A DNA stretch of 64,000 nucleotides from Clostridia bacterium (GTDB lineage: Bacteria; Bacillota; Clostridia; Oscillospirales; CAG-272). The notes below the pieces were generated by a model that was not told where the DNA came from, did no database searches, and saw only the letters and a list, made by a program, of their open reading frames with translations. Every line of letters begins with the position of its first letter. The stretch's first letter is position 1. This document shows, piece by piece, positions 18,763 to 27,752 of this stretch. The DNA is taken from positions 67,485-131,484 of the forward strand of contig JAFYMF010000057.1 in assembly GCA_017556745.1 (NCBI GenBank), in the 5' to 3' direction. Position numbers and translations under genes: made by a program.

Positions 18763-19596
18763 TTAACCGAACAAAGTAAAAAACTCAGGGAAAGAGCAAA
18801 ATATCAACATTACGGGTGCGATAGCAATAGATGAATCAAATCTGTCGAGGAATCCACCGTGACCGGGAAGAATTTTTCCAAAATCCTTTATACCAAACTG
18901 ACGTTTAACAAGAGATGCTATAAGGTCACCAAACTGGGATATAACCGACAGTATTATACCTGCTAAAGCAAGTACTATGTAATTAGGTGTAGTATCGAAT
19001 ATCCGTCCGATACAGAGTCCATAAATAACAAAACTCAGTGAACAGAATACAACACCGCCAATTGCACCTTCAACTGTTTTCTTGGGACTTACTTCAACAA
19101 TAAGTTTATGCCGTCCAAAAAGACGACCGGTAAAGTATGCAAATATGTCGGTCACACAAGATGCCACAAATACCATAAGGTAAAGATAAGCTCCCATGTC
19201 AAGACATCTTATAAGAACAACAGAGGTAAACCCAACCATTACATACACAACTGCAGCAAAGTTAAAGCAACTGTCCACAATTTTCTGTTTACCTCTTTTA
19301 AGCACAGTAGCCGAAAGGATGAAGAGGAAAAACAAGTAAAAAACAACCAGTGCCAAAAGTATAAACTGCTTTTTATCCTTGATGAACCATCCCCCGATAG
19401 GCAAAACAGCAGAAATAAGTGCTGCTGGTATAGAGAACCACAAGTCATGACTACATCCGGTACATTTCATCATTTCAATAACACTTACAAAGGCTATAAT
19501 AGAAATAGCAACAGGTAATATCACCGTATGAGAAAATATGATGATAGGCAAAACAGCAATCAGCATTACTATAGCTGTAATAATTCTGGTTATCAT
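18763..19596 (-). CDS. cdsA: Phosphatidate cytidylyltransferase
   Basis: Multi-spanning membrane enzyme making CDP-diacylglycerol from phosphatidate and CTP. The 277-residue protein has about eight hydrophobic segments and the CDP-DG synthase signature near the C-terminus, SLVKRQFGIKDFGKILPGHGG, followed by DRFDS. Its start overlaps the uppS stop by 4 bases. Confidence 0.96.
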   Translation of the reverse strand: MITRIITAIVMLIAVLPIIIFSHTVILPVAISIIAFVSVIEMMKCTGCSHDLWFSIPAALISAVLPIGGWFIKDKKQFILLALVVFYLFFLFILSATVLKRGKQKIVDSCFNFAAVVYVMVGFTSVVLIRCLDMGAYLYLMVFVASCVTDIFAYFTGRLFGRHKLIVEVSPKKTVEGAIGGVVFCSLSFVIYGLCIGRIFDTTPNYIVLALAGIILSVISQFGDLIASLVKRQFGIKDFGKILPGHGGFLDRFDSSIAIAPVMLIFCSFPEFFTLFG

Positions 19597-20336
19597 TTTT
19601 TGTCCTCCGGAACTTCTTTGATTCGTCCATAACGACGATCTCTGCCGTAAAAAGCTAAAACAATGTTGTCGATATCGTCTGTAGAAAGATCAGGCCAAAG
19701 AGTCTCTGTAAAATAAAATTCAGCATATGATGCCTGCCATAGCAGAAAATTAGACAGACGCTGTTCCCCACCCGTTCTGACTATGATATCCGGATCAGGA
19801 GAAAGTGCAGTGTAAAGATGACGACTTACATCATCTGCGGTAATATTTTCGTTGCCTTCACGGATAAGCTCACGACAAGCCTTTACTATCTCGTCACGTG
19901 CTCCGTAGTTAACTGCAAAATTAAGAGTAAGCGATTTTGATCCGGATACCTTTTCAAGATTCAGCATCTTCTCTCTTAACCTATCGTCAAATATTCCCTT
20001 ATCGCCAATAAAAATATATCTGACATTATTCTTATCAAGATCACGAAGTGCCTCATCAAGATAATCTGAAAGAAGCTTCATTATCGCTTTGACTTCTCTC
20101 TCCGGACGTTTCCAATTCTCAGTAGAAAAGGCATATATGGTAACATATTTTATACCAATATCACCGCAATAAAGAGCTATTTTTTTGAAAGTCTTTGCTC
20201 CTGCTGCGTGTCCGTATTCTCGCGGCAGACCCTTTTTTTGAGCCCATCGTCCGTTTCCGTCCATAATGAAAGCAATATGTTTAAGCCTATCATCTACGGT
20301 AACTACTGTCTCTTTTTCTTTTTTCTTAAAAAACAT
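19593..20336 (-). CDS. uppS: Isoprenyl transferase (undecaprenyl diphosphate synthase)
   Basis: cis-Prenyltransferase that makes the C55 lipid carrier for peptidoglycan. The 247-residue protein has the substrate-Asp motif IAFIMDGNGRWAQKKGLPR near residue 25, AFSTENWKRP near 70, and the C-terminal VRTGGEQRLSNFLLWQ with TLWPDL. ATG at 20336 has GGAG six bases upstream; an in-frame TTG at 20342 is less likely. A possible separate promoter overlaps the hairpin just upstream. Confidence 0.95.
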   Translation of the reverse strand: MFFKKKEKETVVTVDDRLKHIAFIMDGNGRWAQKKGLPREYGHAAGAKTFKKIALYCGDIGIKYVTIYAFSTENWKRPEREVKAIMKLLSDYLDEALRDLDKNNVRYIFIGDKGIFDDRLREKMLNLEKVSGSKSLTLNFAVNYGARDEIVKACRELIREGNENITADDVSRHLYTALSPDPDIIVRTGGEQRLSNFLLWQASYAEFYFTETLWPDLSTDDIDNIVLAFYGRDRRYGRIKEVPEDKK

Positions 20337-20356
20337 AGACAACTCCGAATCAAAAT

Positions 20357-20400
20357 ATTATAAAGGCAAAGCCTTTTCCCGTAAAAAGCGGGAAAAGGCT
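20357..20400 (-). terminator. frr-uppS hairpin with overlapping candidate promoter
   Basis: A 12-bp perfect stem (20370-20381 with 20389-20400, 7-base loop) stands between frr and uppS. The following minus-strand bases are only moderately T-rich, so termination may be partial. The descending arm and loop also contain TTTACG (20380-20385) 17 bases before TATAAT (20357-20362), a plausible promoter for uppS. Confidence 0.5.
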
Positions 20401-20443
20401 CTGATATTTGCTGTAAAAAAGATATATATGGGATAACACACCC

Positions 20444-20998
20444 TTATATAGCCATTATCTCCTTGTCCTTCTGAGCGGTCAGAGCATCTACCTCTTTTAT
20501 GTACTTATCGGTAAGATCCTGAACAGTCTTTTCTGATGCCTTCTGCTCATCCTCGGTCATCTCGCCATTCTTCTTAAGATCCTTACATTTATCATTTGCA
20601 TCACGACGAATGTTACGGATAGCAACCTTAGCTTCCTCACCCATTTTAGAAACCTGCTTCTGTACCTCTTTACGGCGCTCCTCAGTAAGCTGGGGGAAAA
20701 CAAGACGAAGAGCCTTACCGTCATTTGCGGGGGTAATTCCGAGATCAGATGCAAGGATAGCCTTCTCTATGTTCTTGAGAGAAGTAGCATCCCATGGAGA
20801 AATAACAATAGTACGAGCATCAGTTGTTTTTACCTCTGCCATCTGGTTTATAGCGGTAGGCATACCGTAATAATCTACCATAATCTTGGAAAGTACGGAA
20901 GGGTTTGCACGACCTACTCTGATAGTATCAAGATTTTCACCGTAAGCAGAGATAGCCTTTTTCATTTTGTCTTCATAGAACTTGGAATCGAGTTTCAT
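20444..20998 (-). CDS. frr: Ribosome recycling factor
   Basis: Splits post-termination ribosomes together with EF-G. The 184-residue all-helix/beta two-domain protein has the family pattern DTIRVGRANPSVLSKIMVDYYG near residue 24, the central INQMAEVKTTDART, and a coiled-coil C-terminus (TEERRKEVQKQVSKMGEEAKVAIRNIRRD). Its start overlaps the pyrH stop by one base. Confidence 0.97.
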   Translation of the reverse strand: MKLDSKFYEDKMKKAISAYGENLDTIRVGRANPSVLSKIMVDYYGMPTAINQMAEVKTTDARTIVISPWDATSLKNIEKAILASDLGITPANDGKALRLVFPQLTEERRKEVQKQVSKMGEEAKVAIRNIRRDANDKCKDLKKNGEMTEDEQKASEKTVQDLTDKYIKEVDALTAQKDKEIMAI

Positions 20999-21729
20999 TA
21001 TTTTATTCCTCCTTTATTTACAATAGTTCCTATTTCTTCTCCCATAACCGCTCTGTATATGTTCTCCGGATTATCGAGACCAAACACGAGGATCGGGATA
21101 TTGTTATCCATACTGAATGATGTTGCGGTACTATCCATTGCAGCAAGACCGCGGCTTAAAATATCCATGTAATCAATAGAATCAAGTTTTGTAGCAGCAG
21201 GATCCTTCTTAGGATCTGCTGTATAAACACCGTCAATATTCTTAGCAAGAAGTACTATGTCAGCATTTATCTCCGCTGCACGAAGCACTGCCGCGGTATC
21301 GGTAGATATGAAGGGGATGCCAAGTCCGCAACCAAAAATAATTACCCTGTTCTTTTCGAGGTGGGATACCGCCTTATTTCTAATATAAGGCTCCGCAAAC
21401 TCATGCATGTCTATAGCAGTCATTACACGTGTCTCAATGCCTTCATGCTGAAACACATCCTGAAGAGCAAGAGCATTTATCGTAGTTGCAAGCATACCCA
21501 TGTGGTCTGCTCTGGTACGATCCATATTCTTACCGTGTCGTCCACGCCAAATGTTACCTGCACCGACAATTATACCTATCTGAACACCCTCTGCAAGGCA
21601 CTTCTTAATAACGTCTGCAACGCTGACTATAAAATCAAAGTCAAGAACACCGCCGTCCTTATCAGAAAGAGCCTCACCGGAAAGTTTTAGTAATACGCGT
21701 TTATATTTAGGTGATTTTGTTTCGCTCAT
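20998..21729 (-). CDS. pyrH: Uridylate kinase
   Basis: Hexameric bacterial UMP kinase of the amino-acid-kinase fold. The 243-residue protein has [13 protein letters not shown] at the N-terminus, [14 protein letters not shown] near residue 52, [17 protein letters not shown], and the Gly-rich [22 protein letters not shown] near 130. It is first of the pyrH-frr pair, with its own promoter and a strong terminator of tsf just upstream. Confidence 0.97.
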   Translation of the reverse strand: MSETKSPKYKRVLLKLSGEALSDKDGGVLDFDFIVSVADVIKKCLAEGVQIGIIVGAGNIWRGRHGKNMDRTRADHMGMLATTINALALQDVFQHEGIETRVMTAIDMHEFAEPYIRNKAVSHLEKNRVIIFGCGLGIPFISTDTAAVLRAAEINADIVLLAKNIDGVYTADPKKDPAATKLDSIDYMDILSRGLAAMDSTATSFSMDNNIPILVFGLDNPENIYRAVMGEEIGTIVNKGGIK

Positions 21730-21784
21730 ATCTATCCTCCGCGCTTTTATTTTATATTAACCTAAAAATAATTATACTATATAT

Positions 21785-21813
21785 ATTTTACTCTATCTTT
21801 TAATTTTTGTAAA
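21785..21813 (-). promoter_or_regulatory. sigma-A promoter of pyrH-frr
   Basis: On the minus strand TTTACA (21808-21813) and TAAAAT (21785-21790) are spaced by 17 bases. A TATAAT lies a little further downstream but lacks a matching -35. The promoter sits just after the tsf terminator. Confidence 0.65.
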
Positions 21814-21824
21814 CAAGATTTTAA

Positions 21825-21865
21825 TAAAAAAACAGATAACTCGTGATTTTTTCACGAGTTATCTG
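21825..21865 (-). terminator. Intrinsic terminator of rpsB-tsf
   Basis: Perfect 14-bp stem, CAGATAACTCGTGA with its complement (21833-21846 and 21852-21865), and a 5-base loop, followed on the minus strand by a run of seven T. It lies 15 bases after the tsf stop. Confidence 0.92.
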
Positions 21866-21880
21866 AAAAAAATTAAATTA

Positions 21881-22810
21881 TTACTTATTGATAAGCTTTG
21901 CGATCTCGTCACCAAGGTTCTCATCGCGCTTCTGAAGGCCTTCGCCTTTCTCGAAACGGGTGAAACCGGTAACCTTGATAGCACCACCAAACTCCTTAGC
22001 GGTAGCTTCAACATACTTACCAACGGTAAGAGAATCATCCTTAACATAAGCCTGCTCGATGAGACAGTTGCTCTCATAGAACTTACCGATTCTACCGGTT
22101 ACCATCTTCTCAACTATATTGTCGGGCTTGTTTGCGTTCTTAGGATCATTCTTGATCTGGCTGATAAGGATACTCTTCTCTTCTTCAATAACAGAAGCGG
22201 GAACGGAATCCTTGTCAAGATATGCAACAGGGAATGCTGCAACCTGAAGAGCAATGTTCTTAGCAAAATCAGCAAAACCAGCATTGTTCTTAGCTGCATC
22301 GTCTGCCTCAAACTTGATAACAACACCGATGCTGCCCTTACCGTGAATGTAGGTGCTGAGAGTGCCCTTAATGATCTCGAAACGACGGATATTCATGTTC
22401 TCACCGATGGTGAAGATCATATCCTTGATCTTACCGTCAACGGTGAAATCAGTATCAAGATAGTTCATCGCAAGAAGAGCGTCAACATCAGCAGGCTCTT
22501 CCTTAATGATGGTGGTAAGAAGACCCTTAACAAACTCCTGGAAGCTTGCATTCTTAGCAACGAAGTCGGTCTCGGAGTTAACCTCGATAATAGCAGCCTT
22601 ACCGGATGCCTCATCATACATAATATCAACAATACCCTCGGAAGCGATACGGTCTGCCTTCTTTGCGGAAACTGCAAGACCTCTCTCACGAAGTACCTTT
22701 ACTGCTTCATCAAAATTACCGTCGGTCTCAACAAGTGCCTTCTTGCACTCCATCATACCGCAACCGGTCTTTGCTCTGAGCTCTGCAACCTGCTTTGCGC
22801 TTATAGCCAT
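21881..22810 (-). CDS. tsf: Translation elongation factor Ts
   Basis: Nucleotide exchange factor for EF-Tu. The 309-residue protein starts with the UBA-like domain and the signature ELRAKTGCGMMECKKAL, then the core motif SETDFVAKNASFQEFV near residue 80 that contacts EF-Tu, and a C-terminal module. It lies 53 bases after rpsB in the classical rpsB-tsf pair. Confidence 0.98.
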   Translation of the reverse strand: MAISAKQVAELRAKTGCGMMECKKALVETDGNFDEAVKVLRERGLAVSAKKADRIASEGIVDIMYDEASGKAAIIEVNSETDFVAKNASFQEFVKGLLTTIIKEEPADVDALLAMNYLDTDFTVDGKIKDMIFTIGENMNIRRFEIIKGTLSTYIHGKGSIGVVIKFEADDAAKNNAGFADFAKNIALQVAAFPVAYLDKDSVPASVIEEEKSILISQIKNDPKNANKPDNIVEKMVTGRIGKFYESNCLIEQAYVKDDSLTVGKYVEATAKEFGGAIKVTGFTRFEKGEGLQKRDENLGDEIAKLINK

Positions 22811-22863
22811 TTTGATATTCTCCTTTTATATTTAATTTATCTTAAAATACGATCTGACAAAAA

Positions 22864-23613
22864 TTACTCAGCGTCTGCAGCCTCAACAGCCTCAGCCTCT
22901 TCAGAAGCCTCTGCATCATCTGCAAGCTGCTCACCCTGCTTACCCTCGATTACTGCATCTGCAAGTACGGAAGAGATAAGCTTAATAGCGCGGATAGCAT
23001 CATCATTACCGGGGATAATGTAGTCAGCATCGTCGGGATCACAGTTAGTATCAACGATAGCGATTACGGGAATACCAAGCTTCTTAGCCTCAGCAACTGC
23101 ATTCTTCTCCTTGCGAGGATCAACTATAAAGATAGCGGAAGGAAGCTCAGTCATGGTCTTGATACCGCCAAGGTTACGCTCAAGATCCATTCTCTCCTTC
23201 TGAAGACCAGCAACTTCCTTCTTGGTAAGAAGGTCGAAAGTTCCATCCTCAGCCATCTTCTCAAGGTTGGTAAGACGGTTGATGCTCTTCTTGATGGTCT
23301 TGAAGTTGGTCATCATACCACCGAGCCAACGAACATTTACATAGTACATACCGCAACGCTCTGCCTCATCCTTGATAGCATCGGCAGCCTGCTTCTTAGT
23401 ACCTACGAAAAGAATAGTACCGTTCTGAGCTGCGATGTCACGTACAAACATGTAAGCTTCCTCGAACTTCTTAACGGTCTTCTGAAGGTCGATTATATAG
23501 ATACCATTTCTTTCGGTAAATATATACTCAGCCATTTTGGGGTTCCAACGTCTTGTGTGGTGTCCGAAATGTACACCTGCTTCAAGAAGCTGCTTAATAG
23601 AAATAACAGACAT
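22864..23613 (-). CDS. rpsB: 30S ribosomal protein S2
   Basis: Small-subunit protein S2, 249 residues. It opens with [29 protein letters not shown], followed by [31 protein letters not shown] and the C-terminal [29 protein letters not shown], all typical. The last 20 residues are an acidic Ala/Glu tail. The ribosome site AAGGAGG precedes ATG 23613. A leader of about 120 bases precedes the gene. Confidence 0.98.
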   Translation of the reverse strand: MSVISIKQLLEAGVHFGHHTRRWNPKMAEYIFTERNGIYIIDLQKTVKKFEEAYMFVRDIAAQNGTILFVGTKKQAADAIKDEAERCGMYYVNVRWLGGMMTNFKTIKKSINRLTNLEKMAEDGTFDLLTKKEVAGLQKERMDLERNLGGIKTMTELPSAIFIVDPRKEKNAVAEAKKLGIPVIAIVDTNCDPDDADYIIPGNDDAIRAIKLISSVLADAVIEGKQGEQLADDAEASEEAEAVEAADAE

Positions 23614-23735
23614 TTTAATGTCCTCCTTCGGTTATTCCACCACAGTATTTTTTAACGCGGTAAGCCGCAAGCGACACCTTCGCGCACAGACACTGTGTGT
23701 GTTATTTACTGCGCCTATTTCTGTCAGCGCAAGTG
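23614..23735 (-). promoter_or_regulatory. Structured 5' leader of rpsB (candidate autoregulatory site)
   Basis: The transcript between the predicted start (about 23735) and rpsB can fold into several short hairpins on the minus strand, including CACAG/CTGTG, GCG-AAGGTGT-CGC and a CGG/CCG stem beside the ribosome site. Leaders of rpsB are often bound by free S2 to repress translation. I can see hairpin potential, not a match to a specific known motif. Confidence 0.4.
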
Positions 23736-23741
23736 AAATGT

Positions 23742-23770
23742 ATTTTACCATTTATTTCTCAATTTTTCAA
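23742..23770 (-). promoter_or_regulatory. sigma-A promoter of rpsB-tsf
   Basis: On the minus strand TTGAAA (23765-23770) and TAAAAT (23742-23747) are spaced by 17 bases, about 130 bases before rpsB. It lies in the divergent region shared with yunB. Confidence 0.75.
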
Positions 23771-23860
23771 TACTTATTCGCATGTTAATAAAAAATTTAC
23801 AATTGTTTTTTTACATATTTCTAAAACAAGGAATATTCTGCTAACACAAGGAGGGATAAA

Positions 23861-24583
23861 ATGCGTCCGCGTTATAGTTTTTCATCTAAATACAAAAAGA
23901 GGATATTACTTTTCAGGTTAATCCTTGTTTTTACTGTGCTTGCTTTTCTTGTACTTTGTCTTTCCTGTGTTACCAATCAAAGGTTAACACCGCTGATTCA
24001 CAAAGTAGCCGAAGCAAAAGCAAAGGAGACTGCTCTGAAAGTAATAAACGAAAGTATTTACCGTCGACTTTCCGAGGGAGAAACTACATATGACTCTTTA
24101 TCGGAAATAAAATATGACAGTAACGGCAAAGTCTCTCTTATTAAGAGCAAAATTTCTCAAATTAATGAAGAGAGGTCAAAAATTTCTCTGTATATTTTAT
24201 CCACCTATAAAGACACAGATATGGTAACCAATATCCCTGCAGGTACGATAAGCGGAATCGACATACTATCCGGAATGGGTCCGAATATTTCTGTTAAGCT
24301 CTCCTCTGCTCCTGCAATAAGCACTGATGTGTATAATGAATTTATTGATGCCGGAATAAATCAGACTCTCCATCGCATAATGCTGAAAATCAGTATCGAT
24401 ACCACTGTAATGGTACCATCATCTACTTTTACCGTAAACACAACTTCGTCCGTATGTATTGCAGAAACCATTATTGTCGGAGATATACCTGATGCGTACA
24501 CGGAAATACACCGTGGGCAAGAAAACATTACAGAAAGTGACATCGACGACATCTACGATTTTGGCGCAACTCTTGATAATTAA
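23861..24583 (+). CDS. yunB: Sporulation protein YunB
   Basis: A 240-residue protein with one N-terminal transmembrane helix (about 16-42) after a basic start, then an extracytoplasmic domain. Family features are the post-membrane stretch ending AKAKETALKVINESIY, NVSKI-like SLIKSKISQINEERSKIS, PAGTISGIDILSGMGPNI and the C-terminal HRIMLKISIDTTVMVPSSTF. In Bacillus yunB belongs to the mother-cell sporulation regulon and is needed for normal spore formation; its biochemistry is unknown. AAGGAGG precedes the ATG. It supports an endospore-forming ancestry. Confidence 0.88.
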   Translation: MRPRYSFSSKYKKRILLFRLILVFTVLAFLVLCLSCVTNQRLTPLIHKVAEAKAKETALKVINESIYRRLSEGETTYDSLSEIKYDSNGKVSLIKSKISQINEERSKISLYILSTYKDTDMVTNIPAGTISGIDILSGMGPNISVKLSSAPAISTDVYNEFIDAGINQTLHRIMLKISIDTTVMVPSSTFTVNTTSSVCIAETIIVGDIPDAYTEIHRGQENITESDIDDIYDFGATLDN

Positions 24584-24615
24584 AGACAAAAAACACATAA
24601 TATCTTCAATTGCTA

Positions 24616-24644
24616 TTGATATCAAAAAAAAATTGTGGTAAAAT
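24616..24644 (+). promoter_or_regulatory. sigma-A promoter of the DivIVA-like gene
   Basis: TTGATA (24616-24621) and TAAAAT (24639-24644) with a 17-base spacer, about 30 bases before the ATG at 24676. Confidence 0.65.
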
Positions 24645-24675
24645 GTATTTACCAGACTTTTGCCCGGAGGTTAAT

Positions 24676-25485
24676 ATGGGAGAGGATAATAAGAAACTGT
24701 TTAGGAAGTCTTTTCGTGGATTCAAGAAAAAAGACGTGTATTCTTATATTGAAAAGATAAATAGTCAGTTTGCCGAGGATCTTGAAAAAGAAAAGGGCAA
24801 CACCGCAAAGAAAGAGGAGAAAAACGCTGCTCTCAAAGAAGAACTCTCCATCGTTAAGGCAGAACTTGAAGTATCCGCCGAAAGGCTCCGTATCACCAAA
24901 GAAGATCTTGTTAAAATAAGCAATGAGAAATCTGATGCAAATCTTAAGCTGGCAGATGCTGATAAAAAGGTTTCCGAGATTTCCGAGAAGCTTAAAAGCG
25001 CAAGCAAAGAGATTGAAGATCTCAGGACACGTCTAACTGAGGCAGAAAAAGAATCTGTACTTAAGGACAGTAGACTCGCTGAACTCGAAAATAAAGCCGA
25101 TAAAACTGATCCTATTGAAGCATATGATGAGGCTGCTAAAATTATCAAGAATGCAAAAATAGATGCATCCGTGATAATTGCAAAAGCAGAACGGGAAGCG
25201 GGTTTCATTGCCATTCGTTCAGAAAAGCAGAGGCAGATAATATCAAATATAATCGAGGAAGAACTTAAGGCAATCGTAAATGAATATATCGACGATTATT
25301 CAAGCCGTACAAATGATATTTTCTCAGAGCTTTCTGTAGAGTACAAAAAGCTTTATATCAAAAACGCAGAGACACACGAACAGCTTGTTCGTTCTCGCAT
25401 TTCCCTTGCTGAAAAAGCTAAAGACAGAATACTTAAGACAATAGAATCTATATCCTTTGACGACGAAAACAGTATAGGTAAATAA
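24676..25485 (+). CDS. DivIVA-like coiled-coil protein
   Basis: A 269-residue protein with a short N-terminal DivIVA-like motif (FRKSFRGFKKKDVYSYIEKIN, first 30 residues) followed by a long Lys/Glu-rich coiled coil (about 35-155) and a second helical region to the end. DivIVA-type proteins sit at curved membranes at the pole or septum and recruit division or wall-synthesis partners; which role applies here cannot be told. ATG at 24676 follows GGAGG; the longer reading from 24610 overlaps the promoter. A hairpin terminator follows, so it seems monocistronic. Confidence 0.72.
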   Translation: MGEDNKKLFRKSFRGFKKKDVYSYIEKINSQFAEDLEKEKGNTAKKEEKNAALKEELSIVKAELEVSAERLRITKEDLVKISNEKSDANLKLADADKKVSEISEKLKSASKEIEDLRTRLTEAEKESVLKDSRLAELENKADKTDPIEAYDEAAKIIKNAKIDASVIIAKAEREAGFIAIRSEKQRQIISNIIEEELKAIVNEYIDDYSSRTNDIFSELSVEYKKLYIKNAETHEQLVRSRISLAEKAKDRILKTIESISFDDENSIGK

Positions 25486-25511
25486 CCGTCGGTAAAGGCG
25501 TATTACGCTGA

Positions 25512-25541
25512 TGTCCGGCTTGCCACTATGTAAGCCGGACA
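25512..25541 (+). terminator. Hairpin terminator after the DivIVA-like gene
   Basis: Perfect 10-bp stem TGTCCGGCTT / AAGCCGGACA with a 10-base loop, followed by a weak T-rich stretch (CTTTAATTAT). Termination may be incomplete. Confidence 0.55.
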
Positions 25542-25581
25542 CTTTAATTATCTACGGTTTCGCAAAACGGAAAGGAAAACG

Positions 25582-26505
25582 ATGAATCTCGGAGAAAAAA
25601 TAAAAAAAGCCCGTCTCGAAGCCAAAATGACTCAGGCTCAGCTTGCGGGTGACAAGATCACAAGAAACATGCTCAGCCAAATCGAAAACGGAAAAGCAAC
25701 CCCAAGTGTTTCAACGGTAAACTACATAAGCGAACGTCTCGGACTCCCGGGCGGTTATCTTCTCAGCGAAAGTGAAGATGATGCGATCTATAAGAAATCG
25801 CTATATATAGATCTAATAAAATCTGTATACAGAAAAGAAAATTTCGATGTGTGTTATTCACTGTGCCGCGAGAATTATTCTGATACCGATGATGAGTTAC
25901 TCCTTATGTTTTCTGAGTCAGCTCTCAATCTCGGAATACATAATTACCGTGACGGACGTCTGGACATTGCTTACGCTTACTTCAGCGAAGCGGTAAAGTA
26001 TGCCGAAAAAAGTTGTTATGATACCAGCAACACTCTTTTTACCGCAGCTATTTATTTTGAACTTATCAAAGACGCAGGATATTCGGGAAACAATAGCATC
26101 ACACCCAATAAGATAATTTCTGAGTCGTCCGGGTTTCAGGTACTCCTGTACCATTCTATCACCGAGCTGATAGACTCCGGTAAGCAACCACAGGCAGTCT
26201 CTATAATAGACAGCGGATTACTGTCTGATATGTTATTCTCGCTTCATATAAACGCAAAGCTTGATATCGTTAAAAACGATTATCGTTCTGCCCTCAACCA
26301 ACTTACTACAATACTCAGTGAGTTTGATCTTACGGAAATCGACTCAGTAATGCTTTTTAAGATATATTCAGACCTTGAAGTGTGCTGTAAAGAACTGGAA
26401 GAATACCAGAATGCCTATGTATACTCCGAACAAAAAAACGCGATTTTACAAAAAATCAAGCTTCCACGCCGTGACGGACGATCATCAAGCAGGAGAGATA
26501 AATGA
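25582..26505 (+). CDS. XRE-family transcriptional regulator with C-terminal TPR-like helices
   Basis: A 307-residue protein with an N-terminal HTH of the XRE type (residues 4-60: LGEKIKKARLEAKMTQAQLAG, then NMLSQIENGKATPSVSTV) and a long helical region (about 70-300) with tetratricopeptide-like spacing. This resembles the Rgg/PlcR/RNPP architecture in which the helical domain binds a peptide or other ligand, but no cognate peptide gene was found next to it. Its stop overlaps the start of the CapA lipoprotein gene by 4 bases (ATGA), so the two are translated together. Confidence 0.8.
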   Translation: MNLGEKIKKARLEAKMTQAQLAGDKITRNMLSQIENGKATPSVSTVNYISERLGLPGGYLLSESEDDAIYKKSLYIDLIKSVYRKENFDVCYSLCRENYSDTDDELLLMFSESALNLGIHNYRDGRLDIAYAYFSEAVKYAEKSCYDTSNTLFTAAIYFELIKDAGYSGNNSITPNKIISESSGFQVLLYHSITELIDSGKQPQAVSIIDSGLLSDMLFSLHINAKLDIVKNDYRSALNQLTTILSEFDLTEIDSVMLFKIYSDLEVCCKELEEYQNAYVYSEQKNAILQKIKLPRRDGRSSSRRDK

Positions 26506-27749
26506 AAAAATCGATATTAACATTTATACTTGTACTTTTTGTCGTACTTACCTCCGGATGTACCGAGCTTGCAAAAGTGCCTTCCCCACCCCAAGGTACT
26601 CCGTTTGAAACAGAAGCGATTCCGGCTGATACCTTAAACGAGTCTGATTATGCTGACCTTTTCATTGAAGAGGACAGAAAAAACAACCGTATAAGCTTTC
26701 TCTGTGCCGGCGATAACGTCATACACCCTGCCCTCTATATAGAAGCTAAGCGCAGAGCTGATGAAAGCACTCGAACATATAACTTTCTTCCTATGTACAG
26801 TGACGTTGCGGAGCTGATCGCCTCTTACGACATAACTTTTATTAATCAGGAGACCCTTATGGCGGGTGACGAAAAATACGGCTTGTCAGGTTACCCTCAC
26901 TTCAATTCTCCTCAGGATCTTGCATATGACCTGCAGGATCTCGGATTTGACATAGTAAACATTGCAAACAACCATATGGTCGACAAAGGCGAATCAGGGC
27001 TCAGAGATACTCTTGACTTTTACGATACCCTTGATTTTCTTATGATTGGCGGTTATAGAAATAACGAGGATTATAATGCCGTAAGGATATATGAGGAAGA
27101 CGGTGTAAAAATTGCCATGCTGTCATACACGTACGGAACAAATGGCCTGAAACTACCGTCATCCTCCGATCTCGTGATTCCATATCTCAACGAAGACACG
27201 GTAGAGAGACAGATCAAAGATGCCCGTGAGAAAGCAGATCTCGTTTTTGTATCAGTTCACTGGGGGGAAGAAAATTACACAACACCATTCCCTGACCAGA
27301 AGAAATATGCAAAAATAATGACCGATGCAGGCGCAGACGTTATTATCGGTCACCACCCCCACGTTATTCAACCCATCGAATGGATGACCGGTAAAGACGG
27401 TAATACGACTCTGTGTATCTATTCTCTTGGCAATCTGGTCTCAGAAATGGCAAAAAGTATAAATATGGTCGGAGGCTTTGTTACCTTTGATATCGTTGTT
27501 GAAAACGGAGGCGCCCCTTTTATTGACAACGTAAAGTTTATTCCCACAATATTCCACTATGGAATGAATTACTTCTCTACACATTTATACTTTATGGAAG
27601 ATTATAACGAGGAGCTTGCCTCCAAACACGGAACAAGGATATACGGAAGCACGTCAGATCACACGTACACATACAAGAACTTTAAAGCGCTTGTAAAAGA
27701 GATCATTGATGACGAGTTTCTGCCGGATTATCTTAAGTCAGAAAGTTAA
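26502..27749 (+). CDS. CapA family lipoprotein (PGA_cap metallophosphoesterase-like)
   Basis: A 415-residue protein with lipoprotein signal peptide (lipobox TSGC at about 19-22) and a CapA / PF09587 domain. Metal-binding pattern: CAGDNVIHPALY near residue 67, INQETLMAG near 114, NIANNHMVDKGESG near 153, VHWGEENYTTPFPDQK near 253, and IIGHHPHVIQPIEW near 284, with YSLGNLVSEM after it. CapA proteins were named for poly-gamma-glutamate capsule export, but most stand-alone lipoproteins of this type have no proven substrate. No capBC ligase genes are nearby, so a capsule role is not supported. Confidence 0.85.
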   Translation: MKKSILTFILVLFVVLTSGCTELAKVPSPPQGTPFETEAIPADTLNESDYADLFIEEDRKNNRISFLCAGDNVIHPALYIEAKRRADESTRTYNFLPMYSDVAELIASYDITFINQETLMAGDEKYGLSGYPHFNSPQDLAYDLQDLGFDIVNIANNHMVDKGESGLRDTLDFYDTLDFLMIGGYRNNEDYNAVRIYEEDGVKIAMLSYTYGTNGLKLPSSSDLVIPYLNEDTVERQIKDAREKADLVFVSVHWGEENYTTPFPDQKKYAKIMTDAGADVIIGHHPHVIQPIEWMTGKDGNTTLCIYSLGNLVSEMAKSINMVGGFVTFDIVVENGGAPFIDNVKFIPTIFHYGMNYFSTHLYFMEDYNEELASKHGTRIYGSTSDHTYTYKNFKALVKEIIDDEFLPDYLKSES

Positions 27750-27752
27750 AAA

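Noticed and set aside
17929-18834. 301-codon plus-strand open frame opposite dxr and cdsA
   Set aside because: Lies wholly over dxr coding sequence in the opposite sense; composition is typical of an antisense shadow and no family features are seen.
26502-27749. Poly-gamma-glutamate capsule gene cluster
   Set aside because: Only a CapA-like lipoprotein is present; no CapB/CapC ligase or CapD transpeptidase gene is nearby.
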